A DNA stretch of 64,000 nt. It comes from Janthinobacterium aquaticum. Lineage in GTDB: Bacteria; Pseudomonadota; Gammaproteobacteria; Burkholderiales; Burkholderiaceae_D. Positions 9,488 to 18,151 of the stretch are shown here, piece by piece (position 1 is the first letter of the stretch; the number at the start of each line of letters is the position of its first letter). The translations under genes and the position numbers were made by a program. The notes under the pieces were generated by a model, which saw only the letters and a program-made list of their open reading frames with translations, had not been told where the DNA came from and did no database searches. The stretch covers positions 1 to 64,000 of the forward strand of contig NZ_WFLK01000004.1 in NCBI RefSeq assembly GCF_009208565.1, written 5' to 3'.

Positions 9488-10221
9488 GCGCGGCCAGAAA
9501 GAAGGGCGGTGCAAGCACGCGCAGCACCAGCCGTTTCGGCTGGATCAAATGGCTGTTTATCGTGCCGGTACTGGCTTTTGTGGTGGTGCAGCTGTATTTT
9601 TTCCTGCAGATCTGGTGGTGGGTCGACCATAACCCGACCAGCACGGCATTCATGCGCGAGCAGCTGTCGAGCCTGCAGGAGAAAAATCCTGATGCCGTCA
9701 TCATCCAGACCTGGGTGCCGTACAACCGCATCTCGAACAATCTCAAGCGCGCCATTATCGCCTCGGAAGACGCCAATTTTTCCGAACATGAAGGCGTCGA
9801 CTGGGATGCGCTGCAAAAAGCGTATGAACAGAACAGCAAGAAGCAGAAGGTGGTGCGCGGCGGCTCGACCATCACCCAGCAACTGGCCAAGAATCTGTTC
9901 CTGTCCGGCTCGCGCAGCTATGTGCGCAAGGGGCAGGAACTGATCATCACCTATATGCTCGAAAGCCTGATGGACAAGCAGCGCATCTTCGAGATTTACC
10001 TTAACGTGGTAGAGTTCGGGCGTGGTACCTTTGGCGCCGAAGCGGCGGCGCGCCATTATTACCGCACCAGTGCGGCCAAATTGAGTGCCGCGCAGGCGGC
10101 AAAGCTGGCCGTGATGCTGCCCAATCCGCGCTACTACGACAGCCATCGCGACACCGGCTACCTGAACCGGCGCACCGGCGTGATCCTGCGCCGCATGGGC
10201 GCGGCCGAACTGCCGCAATAA
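9484..10221 (+). CDS. mtgA: Monofunctional biosynthetic peptidoglycan transglycosylase
   Basis: Polymerises lipid II into glycan strands at the outer face of the inner membrane, without a transpeptidase domain. About 245 residues: a basic N-terminus, a transmembrane helix at about residues 22-45, then a GT51 domain. The GT51 motifs are visible: the catalytic Glu in [18 protein letters not shown], then [16 protein letters not shown] and the second Glu in [17 protein letters not shown]. The GTG at 9484 overlaps the aroE stop and gives the normal family length. A longer frame reaching back into aroE is less likely. aroE-mtgA is a common betaproteobacterial pairing. Confidence 0.93.
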   Translation: MSAARKKGGASTRSTSRFGWIKWLFIVPVLAFVVVQLYFFLQIWWWVDHNPTSTAFMREQLSSLQEKNPDAVIIQTWVPYNRISNNLKRAIIASEDANFSEHEGVDWDALQKAYEQNSKKQKVVRGGSTITQQLAKNLFLSGSRSYVRKGQELIITYMLESLMDKQRIFEIYLNVVEFGRGTFGAEAAARHYYRTSAAKLSAAQAAKLAVMLPNPRYYDSHRDTGYLNRRTGVILRRMGAAELPQ

Positions 10222-10463
10222 CCCGCAATAAGCTGCATATGAATCGTGCAACCATGATTTAAAAGCATGGTTGTGCTCTGTTCATGGTTTTTGGTCAGTC
10301 GTCTGCTGCGCTGCACATTCTGGTGCAAAAAGCGCGGTGCGGGGGTGGCCGGGAAAAGGGCTTTGCGGGTACACTTGCGCTGTTTTGATTCTGGCGCCAG
10401 CGCCACGACCTGCGAACCGACCCCTAACCCATATCGATAAACCCATTCCGGCTGAGAGCGCGC
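10222..10463. other. Intergenic region with a hairpin after mtgA
   Basis: This 242-bp spacer holds an inverted repeat CAACCATG (10249-10256) / CATGGTTG (10266-10273) with a 9-nt A/T-rich loop, placed 28 bp after the mtgA stop. It could act as a terminator or RNA stabiliser but lacks a strong T run. The corA promoter should lie in the rest; no clear boxes were picked out. Confidence 0.35.
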
Positions 10464-11429
10464 ATGATCAATGTTTTTGTATTACAGAATGGCCGGCTCA
10501 ACCAGGTGCCGATCAACAGCCGCGCAGACCTGGAAAATGCCGAACCGGTATGGGTCGACCTGACCGATCCGACCGACGACGAACGGGCCTGGGTCAAGGC
10601 CACCTACAACGTCACGCTGCCGGGCGAAGACGAAGTCAAGGATATCGAAGCGTCGGCCCGCTACTATGAAGCGGAAAACGGCGACCTGCACCTGCGCACC
10701 GACTTTCTGCTGGAAGAAGACGACGGCCCGTCGCGCGTGATCACGGTGGCCTTTATCCTGGCGCGCAAGATTTTGTTTTCCATGCATACCGACGATTTGC
10801 CGGTGTTTCGCCTGGTGCGCATGCGCGCGCGCTCGCGCCCCGGCTCGATTGCCGACTATATGGACGTGCTGCTCGACCTGTACGCGACCGACGCTGAATA
10901 CTCGGCCGACGTATTGGAGGGCATCTACCAGAACCTGGAAGAGGTCAGCACGCGCGTGCTGCAGAAAGAATTTACCGATGCGCACGCGGCCGAGGCGCTG
11001 AACGCCATCGCCCACGAGGAAGATTTGAACGGCCGCATCCGCCGCAACATGATGGACACGCGGCGCGCCGTCAGCTTTTTGATGCGCGGCCGGCTGCTCA
11101 ATTCCGAGCAGTTCGAGGAAGCGCGCCAGATTTTGCGCGATATCGAGTCGCTCGACGGCCATACTTCCTTTTTGTTTGACAAGATCAACTTCCTGATGGA
11201 CGCCACGGTCGGCTTCATCAACATCAACCAGAACAAGATCATCAAGATTTTCTCGGTGGCCAGCGTGGCTTTCCTGCCGCCGACCCTGATTGCCAGTGTT
11301 TATGGCATGAACTTTAAGTTCTTGCCGGAACTGGAATGGACTTTTGGCTATCCGTGGGCCTGGGGACTGATGATTACCAGCGCGATTGCGCCTTTCCTGT
11401 ATTTCCGCCATCGCGGGTGGTTGAAATAG
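10464..11429 (+). CDS. corA: Magnesium/cobalt transporter CorA
   Basis: Inner-membrane Mg2+ (and Co2+/Ni2+) channel, active as a pentamer. The 321-residue length is typical. A large acidic cytoplasmic domain with a long helix (residues about 1-250) is followed by two C-terminal transmembrane segments. The first ends in the signature YGMNF, and the loop FKFLPELEWTFGYPW leads to the second helix and the basic tail RHRGWLK. The ATG at 10464 gives the expected start (MINVFVLQNG). It is not part of a longer operon, since it is flanked by spacers of more than 200 bp. Confidence 0.95.
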   Translation: MINVFVLQNGRLNQVPINSRADLENAEPVWVDLTDPTDDERAWVKATYNVTLPGEDEVKDIEASARYYEAENGDLHLRTDFLLEEDDGPSRVITVAFILARKILFSMHTDDLPVFRLVRMRARSRPGSIADYMDVLLDLYATDAEYSADVLEGIYQNLEEVSTRVLQKEFTDAHAAEALNAIAHEEDLNGRIRRNMMDTRRAVSFLMRGRLLNSEQFEEARQILRDIESLDGHTSFLFDKINFLMDATVGFININQNKIIKIFSVASVAFLPPTLIASVYGMNFKFLPELEWTFGYPWAWGLMITSAIAPFLYFRHRGWLK

Positions 11430-11503
11430 GCTGCTGGAAACGGGACGTTCAGTTAATCTATCCGGCGCATTAAAAGCTTAAAGCGTAAAAGCGGGCCGGA
11501 GAC

Positions 11504-11603
11504 GCGGGCCTGAGAAAATGCCGATGGCGGCGTTGCAGCTCCTCGCCGTACATTCGTACTGTCTTCGTCGCTGCGCCTTGCCCTCGACATTTTTCAGGCC
11601 CGC
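11504..11603. repeat. Long imperfect palindrome of about 100 bp
   Basis: The outer arms at 11504-11520 (GCGGGCCTGAGAAAATG) and 11588-11603 are inverted copies differing by one indel. The interior is also semi-palindromic, with GCCGTAC and GTACTGTC around the centre. It lies 75 bp after corA. It resembles multi-copy intergenic palindromes of Oxalobacteraceae and could fold into a long hairpin in RNA. Only one copy is present in this window, so its repeat status is inferred. Confidence 0.6.
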
Positions 11604-11726
11604 TTGGCCCGGGACGCCTGTTCTGGCGACCTGGGCTTTAATTCTTTAGCAGGTTGGCTTGGCCCGGGACGCCTGTTCTGGCGACCGGGGCTTTAATTCT
11701 TTAACAGGTTCGCTTGGCTCGTTTTT
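11602..11726. repeat. 55-bp tandem direct repeat (two copies plus a fragment)
   Basis: A 55-bp unit starting GCTTGGCCCGGGACGCC begins at 11602 and again at 11657, with about two mismatches between copies. A third, truncated copy starts at 11712 (GCTTGGCTCG). Each unit contains GCCTGTTCTGGC, a small inverted repeat, and an AT-rich CTTTAATTCTTTA segment. It lies between convergent genes, corA and the NTF2-like gene, and may terminate both. Confidence 0.75.
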
Positions 11727-12206
11727 TCAAGGCGCGGGCCGTTTCGGTGCGATGCCGGTGTATTGCGCCGACATCAGCTTCCAGCCTGTGGCTGCTTTTT
11801 TCGCTACATAACTGGCGCGCAGCGCCATCTGGCGCAATTGGCCATTCGGCCCGGGCACGCTGACGGCCAGCTTGGCAATCAGCACTGCCATATCGCCGTC
11901 GACGCGCACCAGCGGCTCTTCCACCTTGATGTCGGGCGTGACGGTTTTTTTCTCGGGCGCGTAAAACGCCAGCATTTTTTCACGCGGATCGACTTCGCCC
12001 AGCGGTGACACTTCCGTGTAGTTGTCGGTTGTGATGGCTGCCAGGGTGGCCGTGTCAAAACCGGCTTGCGCCGCCACATGCTGGCGCACCAGCTTGATGA
12101 CATCGGCGTCGTCGGGTGCAGCCATTGCCGGCTGCGCGCCGAACGCCAGCGCAGCGGCGCTGCAAATCAGAGATAATCGAATCGATGGGAACAGTCTGGT
12201 TGTCAT
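11727..12206 (-). CDS. Secreted NTF2-like (DUF4440-type) protein
   Basis: A 159-residue protein with a clear Sec signal peptide (MTTRLFPSIRLSLICSAAAL, cleavage probably after AMA at about residue 29). The mature part resembles the SnoaL/NTF2-like or DUF4440 cone fold: helix DADVIKLVRQHVAA, then DTATLAAITTDNYTEVSPLGEVDPREKM in two parts, and a sheet ending TGWKLMSAQYTGI. Such proteins bind small ligands or have unknown roles in the periplasm; no catalytic residues can be assigned. It is divergent from the HAD gene, with 91 bp between the starts. The family call is moderately sure; the function is unknown. Confidence 0.7.
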   Translation of the reverse strand: MTTRLFPSIRLSLICSAAALAFGAQPAMAAPDDADVIKLVRQHVAAQAGFDTATLAAITTDNYTEVSPLGEVDPREKMLAFYAPEKKTVTPDIKVEEPLVRVDGDMAVLIAKLAVSVPGPNGQLRQMALRASYVAKKAATGWKLMSAQYTGIAPKRPAP

Positions 12207-12297
12207 GGCATGGCTCCGGTCAGGCCTGATTCAAGCGATCAGGACCAGCACAGTATCGCATTGCGATTTATTTAAAAGCAACTACTTCAGGAGCACC

Positions 12298-13014
12298 ATG
12301 GCAGAGTCCGTAACACCTCCAGCACAATTTACCCACCTGATCAGCGACTGCGACGGCGTGCTGATCGACAGTGAAGCGGTGGCCCTGCAGGCGCTGCTTG
12401 AACTGCTGGCGCTGCGCCTGCCGGTGCTGCTCGATGGTGTCACCCTGCAAAGCCTGATCGAGCCGCGCCTGGGTCTGCGCCTGGTGCCGTTGATGCAGGA
12501 TATCTACGACGAACTGGGCCTGGCGCAGCCGCCGATGGAAGAAATCCTGGCGATCGGCCACGCCGTCAATGTAGCGTGTGACGCGCAACTGCGCGCCGTA
12601 CCCGGCGTAGCGGCCGCGCTGGCGGCGATTCCCTTGCCCAAGGCGGTGGCCTCGAACAGCGTCAGCGCACGCGTGCGCTCGGCGCTGGCGCGCACCGGCA
12701 TGACGGACCTGTTCGACAGCCGCGTGTTTACGCCCGACCTGGTCGGCCACGCCAAGCCCCATCCCGGCCTGTACCTGGCCGCCGCCAGCGCCTTTGGCGT
12801 GCCGCCGTCGCAGTGCCTGGTGCTCGAAGACAGCGTGACCGGTGTCACGGCGGCAACGGCAGCCGGCATGACGGTGCTGGGCTTTATCGGCGGCGGCCAT
12901 ATCGCCGCCGGCCAGGAGGCGCGCCTGAAAGCAGCCGGCGCCAGTCATGTGTTCAGCGATATGGGAGCATTGCCGGCGCTGGTGGCGCAGGTGATGGCGA
13001 CAGTGCAACCCTGA
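12298..13014 (+). CDS. HAD-superfamily (IA) sugar-phosphatase-like hydrolase
   Basis: A 238-residue cytosolic phosphatase of HAD subfamily IA. Motif I is DCDGVLIDSE near the N-terminus, with the nucleophile Asp in the first position. Motif II lies in KAVASNSVSARVRSAL, the lysine of motif III in GHAKPHPGLYL, and motif IV in CLVLEDSVTGVTAATAAGM. The alpha-helical cap between motifs I and II is typical of beta-phosphoglucomutase/phosphoglycolate-phosphatase relatives. The substrate cannot be assigned. The ATG at 12298 follows AGGAG with 5-nt spacing; the frame is open further upstream, but that part overlaps the divergent gene. Confidence 0.88.
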   Translation: MAESVTPPAQFTHLISDCDGVLIDSEAVALQALLELLALRLPVLLDGVTLQSLIEPRLGLRLVPLMQDIYDELGLAQPPMEEILAIGHAVNVACDAQLRAVPGVAAALAAIPLPKAVASNSVSARVRSALARTGMTDLFDSRVFTPDLVGHAKPHPGLYLAAASAFGVPPSQCLVLEDSVTGVTAATAAGMTVLGFIGGGHIAAGQEARLKAAGASHVFSDMGALPALVAQVMATVQP

Positions 13015-13180
13015 GTACTGTGAATTCAAGGTGTGGTGGCAGTAAAGCAACAAACTGACTGTCTGTCAGGATTTAATGGTAAAAAATCTATTGAATTGTT
13101 GCATTTAGGATATTTTAAGTGGCGTTCTGATATAAAATGCGGCGTATCTTCCACGCTGTTTGTTATTTACAGAGGTCATC

Positions 13181-13546
13181 ATGAAAATCCTGCCATTTCT
13201 CGCCCTATTTGCTGCTTTGCCAGCCCATGTCATGGCGCAATCACAGCCGCAACTGCAGCCAGTGCCCGTGGTGGCGCCAGCTGCCGTTGTCAGCGTGACC
13301 GGCGATGAAGTTGAAGAGGAAGATGACGACAACCAGGATGTGATGGGCCTGAAAAAAGTCGCCCGCAAAAAGCCGGTGGCAACGCCAGCGGCTGTTGTCA
13401 ATGCGCCCGTGGCTGGCACAACATTACTTGCTGCTCCCGTCATCAGCATGCCCGTCATGATCGCCATTGGTGCCGCCGCAGCCCTGGCCGTCGGCGTGGC
13501 AAGCTCTGGTGGTTCATCGACGCATCACTCGGCTGTCAGTCACTGA
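13181..13546 (+). CDS. Small exported protein of unknown function
   Basis: Not recognised. 121 residues with a signal peptide ending LPAHVMA (cleavage near residue 20), a Pro/Gln/Val-rich segment, an acidic patch (EVEEEDDDNQD), a basic KKVARKK segment, and a C-terminal hydrophobic stretch (MIAIGAAAALAVGVASSGG) ending in a His/Ser tail. The last stretch could be a membrane anchor. The ATG follows the weak Shine-Dalgarno AGAGG. It is the first gene of a probable three-gene operon, 8 bp before the lipoprotein gene. The 166-bp upstream spacer is AT-rich and holds the small inverted repeat CTGAC-N5-GTCAG at 13055-13069. Confidence 0.65.
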   Translation: MKILPFLALFAALPAHVMAQSQPQLQPVPVVAPAAVVSVTGDEVEEEDDDNQDVMGLKKVARKKPVATPAAVVNAPVAGTTLLAAPVISMPVMIAIGAAAALAVGVASSGGSSTHHSAVSH

Positions 13547-13554
13547 TCAGGCAG

Positions 13555-14241
13555 ATGAGCATGCGCCTGATATGGTCCCTGCTGTGCTGCATGTTGCTGG
13601 CGGCCTGCTCTACTCCCCGCCAGGCTGCGGTGCCGATGTCGGCTACGGTGCTGTCAGCCAAGCCGGCGCGCATCGGCGTTGCCATGAGTACCATGCCCAA
13701 GGTCGATACCTATTTTCCCGGCGCCAGTTGCCTGCTGTGCAAGGCAGCAGCGTCGGTGGCCAATACTGCGTTGACCGCGCATGTACAGACTTTGCCGAGC
13801 GACGACTTGCTGTCCCTCAAGGAGGAAGCGGCTGCACTGCTGCGCAAGAAGGGCCATGAGGTCGTTGTGATTGCCGAAGCGATTGATATCGATGCTTTGC
13901 CTGATCGCACTGACAGCCTGCCGAATGCCGCCAGGAAGGATTTTTCTGCCCTGGGGCGGCAGTACAAGCTCGATAAACTGCTGGTCATTCAGATTGCCAG
14001 GGTTGGCGTCAATCGTACCTACAACAGCTATATACCGAGCGGCGATCCGCAAGGCATGGTCAGTGGTGCCGGCTACCTTGTCAATCTCGATGGGCAGGGC
14101 TACGACTGGTATCGTACGGTGCGCCAGCTCAGAAGCGCCTCAGGCAACTGGGATGAAGGTCCTTCTTATCCCGGGCTGAGCAATGCCTATTTCCAGGCAA
14201 TCGAAGGCGCACGCGACGCCTTTCTGAAGCCGTTGAACTGA
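13555..14241 (+). CDS. Putative lipoprotein of unknown function
   Basis: Not recognised by family. 228 residues beginning with a lipoprotein signal peptide and lipobox (LLAACS, Cys near residue 18), so probably anchored to the outer membrane. The mature part has a CLLC cysteine pair near residue 60, a helix (LPSDDLLSLKEEAAALLRKKG), and a strand pattern GHEVVVIAEAIDID ... YKLDKLLVIQIARVGV. The latter recalls the nucleotide-free alpha/beta domain of CsgG/TolB-N-like lipoproteins, a weak resemblance only. It is followed by the next gene after 1 bp. An alternative start is the ATG at 13561. Confidence 0.7.
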   Translation: MSMRLIWSLLCCMLLAACSTPRQAAVPMSATVLSAKPARIGVAMSTMPKVDTYFPGASCLLCKAAASVANTALTAHVQTLPSDDLLSLKEEAAALLRKKGHEVVVIAEAIDIDALPDRTDSLPNAARKDFSALGRQYKLDKLLVIQIARVGVNRTYNSYIPSGDPQGMVSGAGYLVNLDGQGYDWYRTVRQLRSASGNWDEGPSYPGLSNAYFQAIEGARDAFLKPLN

Positions 14242-14242
14242 T

Positions 14243-15106
14243 ATGTTCAAAGCACTCTCGCCGCTGCTGTTGATTGCTGTGTTGGCGGCACCGGCCCGGG
14301 CGCAGTCACTGGTGGAACCTGTCGCCTGGTCCTTGCGTTTGACGCAGGAGCAGGGCGTGACCTATCGCGGCCTGGCCAGTTTCGACAAGGCTGGCAAGGG
14401 CGCTACCAATACCACCTACGTGATGCCTGGCGTGGCCGGCACGGTGCTGGCAGTGGCGGCGCATGGCTTGCTGATCAATAACGGCTTGCGCCAGCAAAAA
14501 AGCGAGATTGAACTGCGGGCTGACCAGGTGCTTGAGCCTTATCTGCCGGTGCTTGGCGCCGTGAGCCAGCAAGAGCTGATGACGCAGGCGCTGGCGCGCG
14601 CACGCACAGGCAGTGCGCGCAAGCTCATCAGCCATCTCGATATGGACGAGCAAGGGTGGATAGTTGAAAGCGCACCGGTGTTTTTCATGACCCAGGACCA
14701 GGGTGCGCTGATACTTGAAAACGTCATTGCCGTGTATCGCCCCGGTGCGATGCGGCAGGCCAGCTACACCAATACGGTGCGGGTCGTGTCGCGCCTGGTG
14801 GAACATGAAGACCTGCCAACTTACTGGAATGCAGCACAGGGCGAGCCATTGCGACGCCACAGTGCAGCGCTGCTAGCCATGTCGTTCGATATCGCCCTGG
14901 CGCAGGCGCAGGCCGATGCTGCGGCGCCTGCTGCCAGCGCCTTTCGCACGGTGCGCTATCAGCAGGGCGGCAAGGAGGTGGCCGAGCGCGCGCAGGTGCT
15001 GGGCGAGCAGTGCGCGCGGGTTCTGATCAAAAATCTGCGTGGCTGGCTGATGTCGGTCCCGCTGGGCAGGTCGGCGGTGCCAGACGGCTGTGCTGCCGAA
15101 TCCTGA
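14243..15106 (+). CDS. Exported protein of unknown function
   Basis: Not recognised. 287 residues with a Sec signal peptide (cleavage after APARA, about residue 20). The mature region has an early hydrophobic glycine-rich segment (MPGVAGTVLAVAAHGLLI, residues about 55-75) that could insert in a membrane, then a mixed alpha/beta region, with a Cys near residue 253. It starts 1 bp after the stop of the lipoprotein gene, so the two are co-transcribed and probably act together in the envelope. It is convergent with the FGGY kinase gene. Confidence 0.7.
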   Translation: MFKALSPLLLIAVLAAPARAQSLVEPVAWSLRLTQEQGVTYRGLASFDKAGKGATNTTYVMPGVAGTVLAVAAHGLLINNGLRQQKSEIELRADQVLEPYLPVLGAVSQQELMTQALARARTGSARKLISHLDMDEQGWIVESAPVFFMTQDQGALILENVIAVYRPGAMRQASYTNTVRVVSRLVEHEDLPTYWNAAQGEPLRRHSAALLAMSFDIALAQAQADAAAPAASAFRTVRYQQGGKEVAERAQVLGEQCARVLIKNLRGWLMSVPLGRSAVPDGCAAES

Positions 15107-15182
15107 ACTGTTTCCGGCGCCAGCCGGCTGCGCTGCCTCTGGCAATGTTACCGGCCTGTCAGCCTGCTTCGGGCTGGCCGGC
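15107..15182. terminator. Possible shared terminator hairpin between convergent genes
   Basis: GC-rich imperfect inverted repeat with arms at about 15151-15165 and 15171-15182 (CAGCC/GGCTG core). It overlaps the last codons of the FGGY kinase. No T run, so this is a weak call. Confidence 0.25.
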
Positions 15183-16748
15183 TAGCTGCTGGTCCTGGTA
15201 AATCCGGTGCATCAGCGTTTTCAGCGCCGGATAGGCGTCGCGATAATGGCCGAAGGTGCGCCGGTAAATGGCGCTGGCCTGCGGCTGCGGCGTGCTGCGC
15301 GGCACCAGCGTGACCCAGCCTTGCTGCGCGCGCTGCGCATCGATCATCCCGGCGCCCAGCGCGGCCAGCAGCGCCGCACCGAGCGCCGCCTCGACGTTTT
15401 CAGCGATGGTCACCACTTCAAACCCGGTGATGTCGGCAATGATCTGCATCCACAGCGCCGAGTGGGCGGCGCCGCCGACGACGATCAGCTGCTCGTCGAG
15501 CGTGGCGGCGCCCTGGCTGCCGGCGTCGATATTATGTTTGAGCGCAAAGCTCACACCCTCGAGCACGGCGCGGTACAGATGGGCGCGGCCATGGTACAGG
15601 TTCAGGCCAAGAAAAGCGCCGCTGGCTTTTGGGTCCCAGATCGGGCTGCGCTCGCCCATCAGATAGGGCAGGAACAGCACGCCGTCGGCGCCGGGCGGCA
15701 CCTTGCCGGCCTGGTCTTCCATCAGCTGGTGCACATCGGCGTAGCCCTGCTGCTTCGCCTGCGCGATATCGGCCTGGCAGAAAGCGTCGCGAAACCAGCT
15801 GACCGAGGCGCCGGCGGTAATCGCGCCGCCAAACACATACAGGTCGTGCCGGCTGTTGAGCACATGCGGCATGCTGACCAGGCCGTGGCGCGCATCGGTA
15901 TGCTGGCGGATGGTGCCCCAGCACATGCTCGTGCCGATCATCGCCACATGCTGGCCGGCGCGGCTGACGCCTGCCGCCAGCGTCGCCACGGCGGCGTCGA
16001 CGCCGCCGGCAATCACCGGCGTGCCGGCCTGCAGGCCCAGTTGCTGCGCGATCTGCGGCAACAGATGGCCCACCACCTCGGACGAGTCGACCAGGCGCGC
16101 TGGCATCATGCGCGCCGGGATGCCCAGTGCGTCGAGCATCTCGGCCGACCATTGGCGCGCCGCCAGATCGTACACGCCGCCGATATTGCCGGCCGAGCTA
16201 TGGTCGACCGCCACTTCGCCGCATAGCAGGTAGTTGATATAGCTGTTGGGCGGCAGCAGGTAGTGCGTGCGCGACCAGACCTCGGGCTGCCGGTTTTTCA
16301 GCCACAGCATCTTGGTGTAGCCGTAATAGCTGTCGACGCCGTTGCCGGTAATGTCCTGCAGGCGCTGCTGGTCGACATGCTGGCGCACCCACTCCACCTC
16401 GTCGGTGGCGCGCCGGTCCATCCAGATCAGGCACGGGTATAACGGTGTGATGTCGGCGTCAACGGCAATGCCCGAGCCGCCATACAGGCTGGTGACGCAG
16501 ATGGCCTTGACCGAGGCGGGCGCCACGGCGCTCTTGCGCATCACTTCCTGCACGCAGGCCATCACGGCGTCGAACCAGACCGACGGCCATTGTTCGGCCC
16601 ACAGCGGTTTGGGGGTATCGACCTGGTAGCCCTGGCCATGCTGGGCGATGATCTTGCCGCTGCTGTCAACCAGCAGCGCCTTGGTGCTCTGGGTGCCGAT
16701 ATCGACACCGATAATGTACTCTGCTGTGTACTCTGCTGCGTGGTCCAT
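15159..16748 (-). CDS. FGGY-family carbohydrate kinase
   Basis: ATP-dependent sugar kinase of the xylulokinase/ribulokinase/glycerol kinase superfamily, 529 residues, cytosolic. The phosphate-1 motif GVDIGTQSTKALLVD lies near the N-terminus, the substrate-domain Asp is in CLIWMDRRATDEV, a central glycine motif is in AGGVDAAVATLAAG, and the C-terminal FGGY signature region is LDEQLIVVGGAAHSALWMQI. The sugar cannot be told from sequence, and no transporter, isomerase or epimerase gene lies alongside. ATG 16748 follows AAGGAG; an upstream ATG at 16790 lacks one. It lies 62 bp downstream of hemL on the same strand and may share its transcript. Confidence 0.88.
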   Translation of the reverse strand: MDHAAEYTAEYIIGVDIGTQSTKALLVDSSGKIIAQHGQGYQVDTPKPLWAEQWPSVWFDAVMACVQEVMRKSAVAPASVKAICVTSLYGGSGIAVDADITPLYPCLIWMDRRATDEVEWVRQHVDQQRLQDITGNGVDSYYGYTKMLWLKNRQPEVWSRTHYLLPPNSYINYLLCGEVAVDHSSAGNIGGVYDLAARQWSAEMLDALGIPARMMPARLVDSSEVVGHLLPQIAQQLGLQAGTPVIAGGVDAAVATLAAGVSRAGQHVAMIGTSMCWGTIRQHTDARHGLVSMPHVLNSRHDLYVFGGAITAGASVSWFRDAFCQADIAQAKQQGYADVHQLMEDQAGKVPPGADGVLFLPYLMGERSPIWDPKASGAFLGLNLYHGRAHLYRAVLEGVSFALKHNIDAGSQGAATLDEQLIVVGGAAHSALWMQIIADITGFEVVTIAENVEAALGAALLAALGAGMIDAQRAQQGWVTLVPRSTPQPQASAIYRRTFGHYRDAYPALKTLMHRIYQDQQLAGQPEAG

Positions 16749-16810
16749 GCTGTCTCCTTTTTTGAATGCATCATAGCAGGAGAGCAGCATGGACAGCTGG
16801 CTGGCAGCGC

Positions 16811-18097
16811 TTACTTCAGCGTGGCAAACACCTTGCGCGCGGCGTCGATGGTGGCGTCGATAATGGCGTCGTCGTGCTGCGCCGAGACAAAGCCTGCTTC
16901 AAACGCGGCCGGTGCAAAATACACGCCTTCGTCCAGCATGGCGTGGAAGAAGGTATTGAACTTGCTGCGGTCGCCGGCCATCATTTCAGCGTAAGTGGTC
17001 GGTGGCGTTTCGCTGAAATACAGGCCGAACATGCCGCCCACGTAGTCGGCGCAGAAGGTTACGCCGGCCTCTTTGGCCGCAGCCGACAGGCCTTCGGCCA
17101 GGCGTTTGGCGCTCGCTTCCAGGCGCTGGTAGAAGCCCGGCTGCTGGATCAGTTTCAGGGTCGTCATGCCGGCGGCCACCGCCACCGGATTGCCCGACAG
17201 GGTGCCGGCCTGGTACACCGCGCCGATCGGCGCCATATGCTGCATCAGCGCCGCGCTGCCGCCGAACGCTGCCACCGGCATGCCGCCGCCGATCACTTTG
17301 CCCAGCGCCGTCAAGTCCGGCTTGATGCCGTACAGGGCTTGCGCGCCGCCCAGCGCCACGCGGAAACCGCACATTACTTCATCGAAAATAAGCAGTGCAC
17401 CGTGCTGCGTGCACAGCTCGCGCATGGCCTGCAGGAAGGCCGGCGTGGCTTTCACCAGGTTCATGTTGCCGGCCACCGGCTCGACGATCACGCAGGCGAT
17501 TTCGCTGCCGAAGCTGTCAAAGGCGTCTTTCAGTTGCTCGACGTTGTTGTAGTCGAGCACCAGCGTGTGCTTGACGAAGTCTTCCGGCACGCCGGCCGAA
17601 GTCGGGTTGCCGAAAGTGAGCAGGCCGCTGCCGGCCTTGACCAGCAAGGAGTCGGCGTGGCCGTGGTAGCAGCCTTCGAATTTGACGATCTTGTCGCGGC
17701 CGGTGGCGCCGCGCGCCAGGCGCAGCGCGCTCATGGTCGCTTCCGTGCCCGACGAGACCAGGCGTACCTGCTCGATCGACGGCACCAGGCGCGTGATTTC
17801 TTCGGCCATCAGCACTTCGCCTTCGGTCGGCGCGCCGAACGACAGGCCCAGCGCGGCAGCGTCCTGCACCGCTTTGATCACCTCGGGATGGGCGTGGCCG
17901 ACAATGGCCGGGCCCCACGAGCCGATATAGTCGATATAGCGCTTGCCATCGGCGTCCCAGAAGTAGGGGCCTTCGGCGCGCGTGATAAAGCGCGGCGTGC
18001 CGCCCACCGAACGGAAGGCGCGCACCGGCGAGTTGACGCCGCCAGGCGTGGTTTTTTGCGCGCGGGCAAACAGGATATCGTTCTGTGAAGTCGTCAT
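16811..18097 (-). CDS. hemL: Glutamate-1-semialdehyde 2,1-aminomutase
   Basis: PLP enzyme converting glutamate-1-semialdehyde to 5-aminolevulinate, in the C5 route to heme. 428 residues, normal length. The N-terminus [17 protein letters not shown] is diagnostic; [16 protein letters not shown] binds the PLP phosphate; the PLP Asp lies in [12 protein letters not shown]; the Schiff-base Lys is in [19 protein letters not shown]. It lies 54 bp after thiD on the minus strand; thiD-hemL clustering is frequent in betaproteobacteria. Confidence 0.97.
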   Translation of the reverse strand: MTTSQNDILFARAQKTTPGGVNSPVRAFRSVGGTPRFITRAEGPYFWDADGKRYIDYIGSWGPAIVGHAHPEVIKAVQDAAALGLSFGAPTEGEVLMAEEITRLVPSIEQVRLVSSGTEATMSALRLARGATGRDKIVKFEGCYHGHADSLLVKAGSGLLTFGNPTSAGVPEDFVKHTLVLDYNNVEQLKDAFDSFGSEIACVIVEPVAGNMNLVKATPAFLQAMRELCTQHGALLIFDEVMCGFRVALGGAQALYGIKPDLTALGKVIGGGMPVAAFGGSAALMQHMAPIGAVYQAGTLSGNPVAVAAGMTTLKLIQQPGFYQRLEASAKRLAEGLSAAAKEAGVTFCADYVGGMFGLYFSETPPTTYAEMMAGDRSKFNTFFHAMLDEGVYFAPAAFEAGFVSAQHDDAIIDATIDAARKVFATLK

Positions 18098-18151
18098 GAT
18101 AAGAGTACCTTGAAAGTGATCGTTGTCTGGAGCTGCGTTGTCAGCACCGTG

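Noticed and set aside
16766-18088. Long plus-strand open frame opposite hemL
   Set aside because: Fully antisense to hemL, which has all catalytic motifs.
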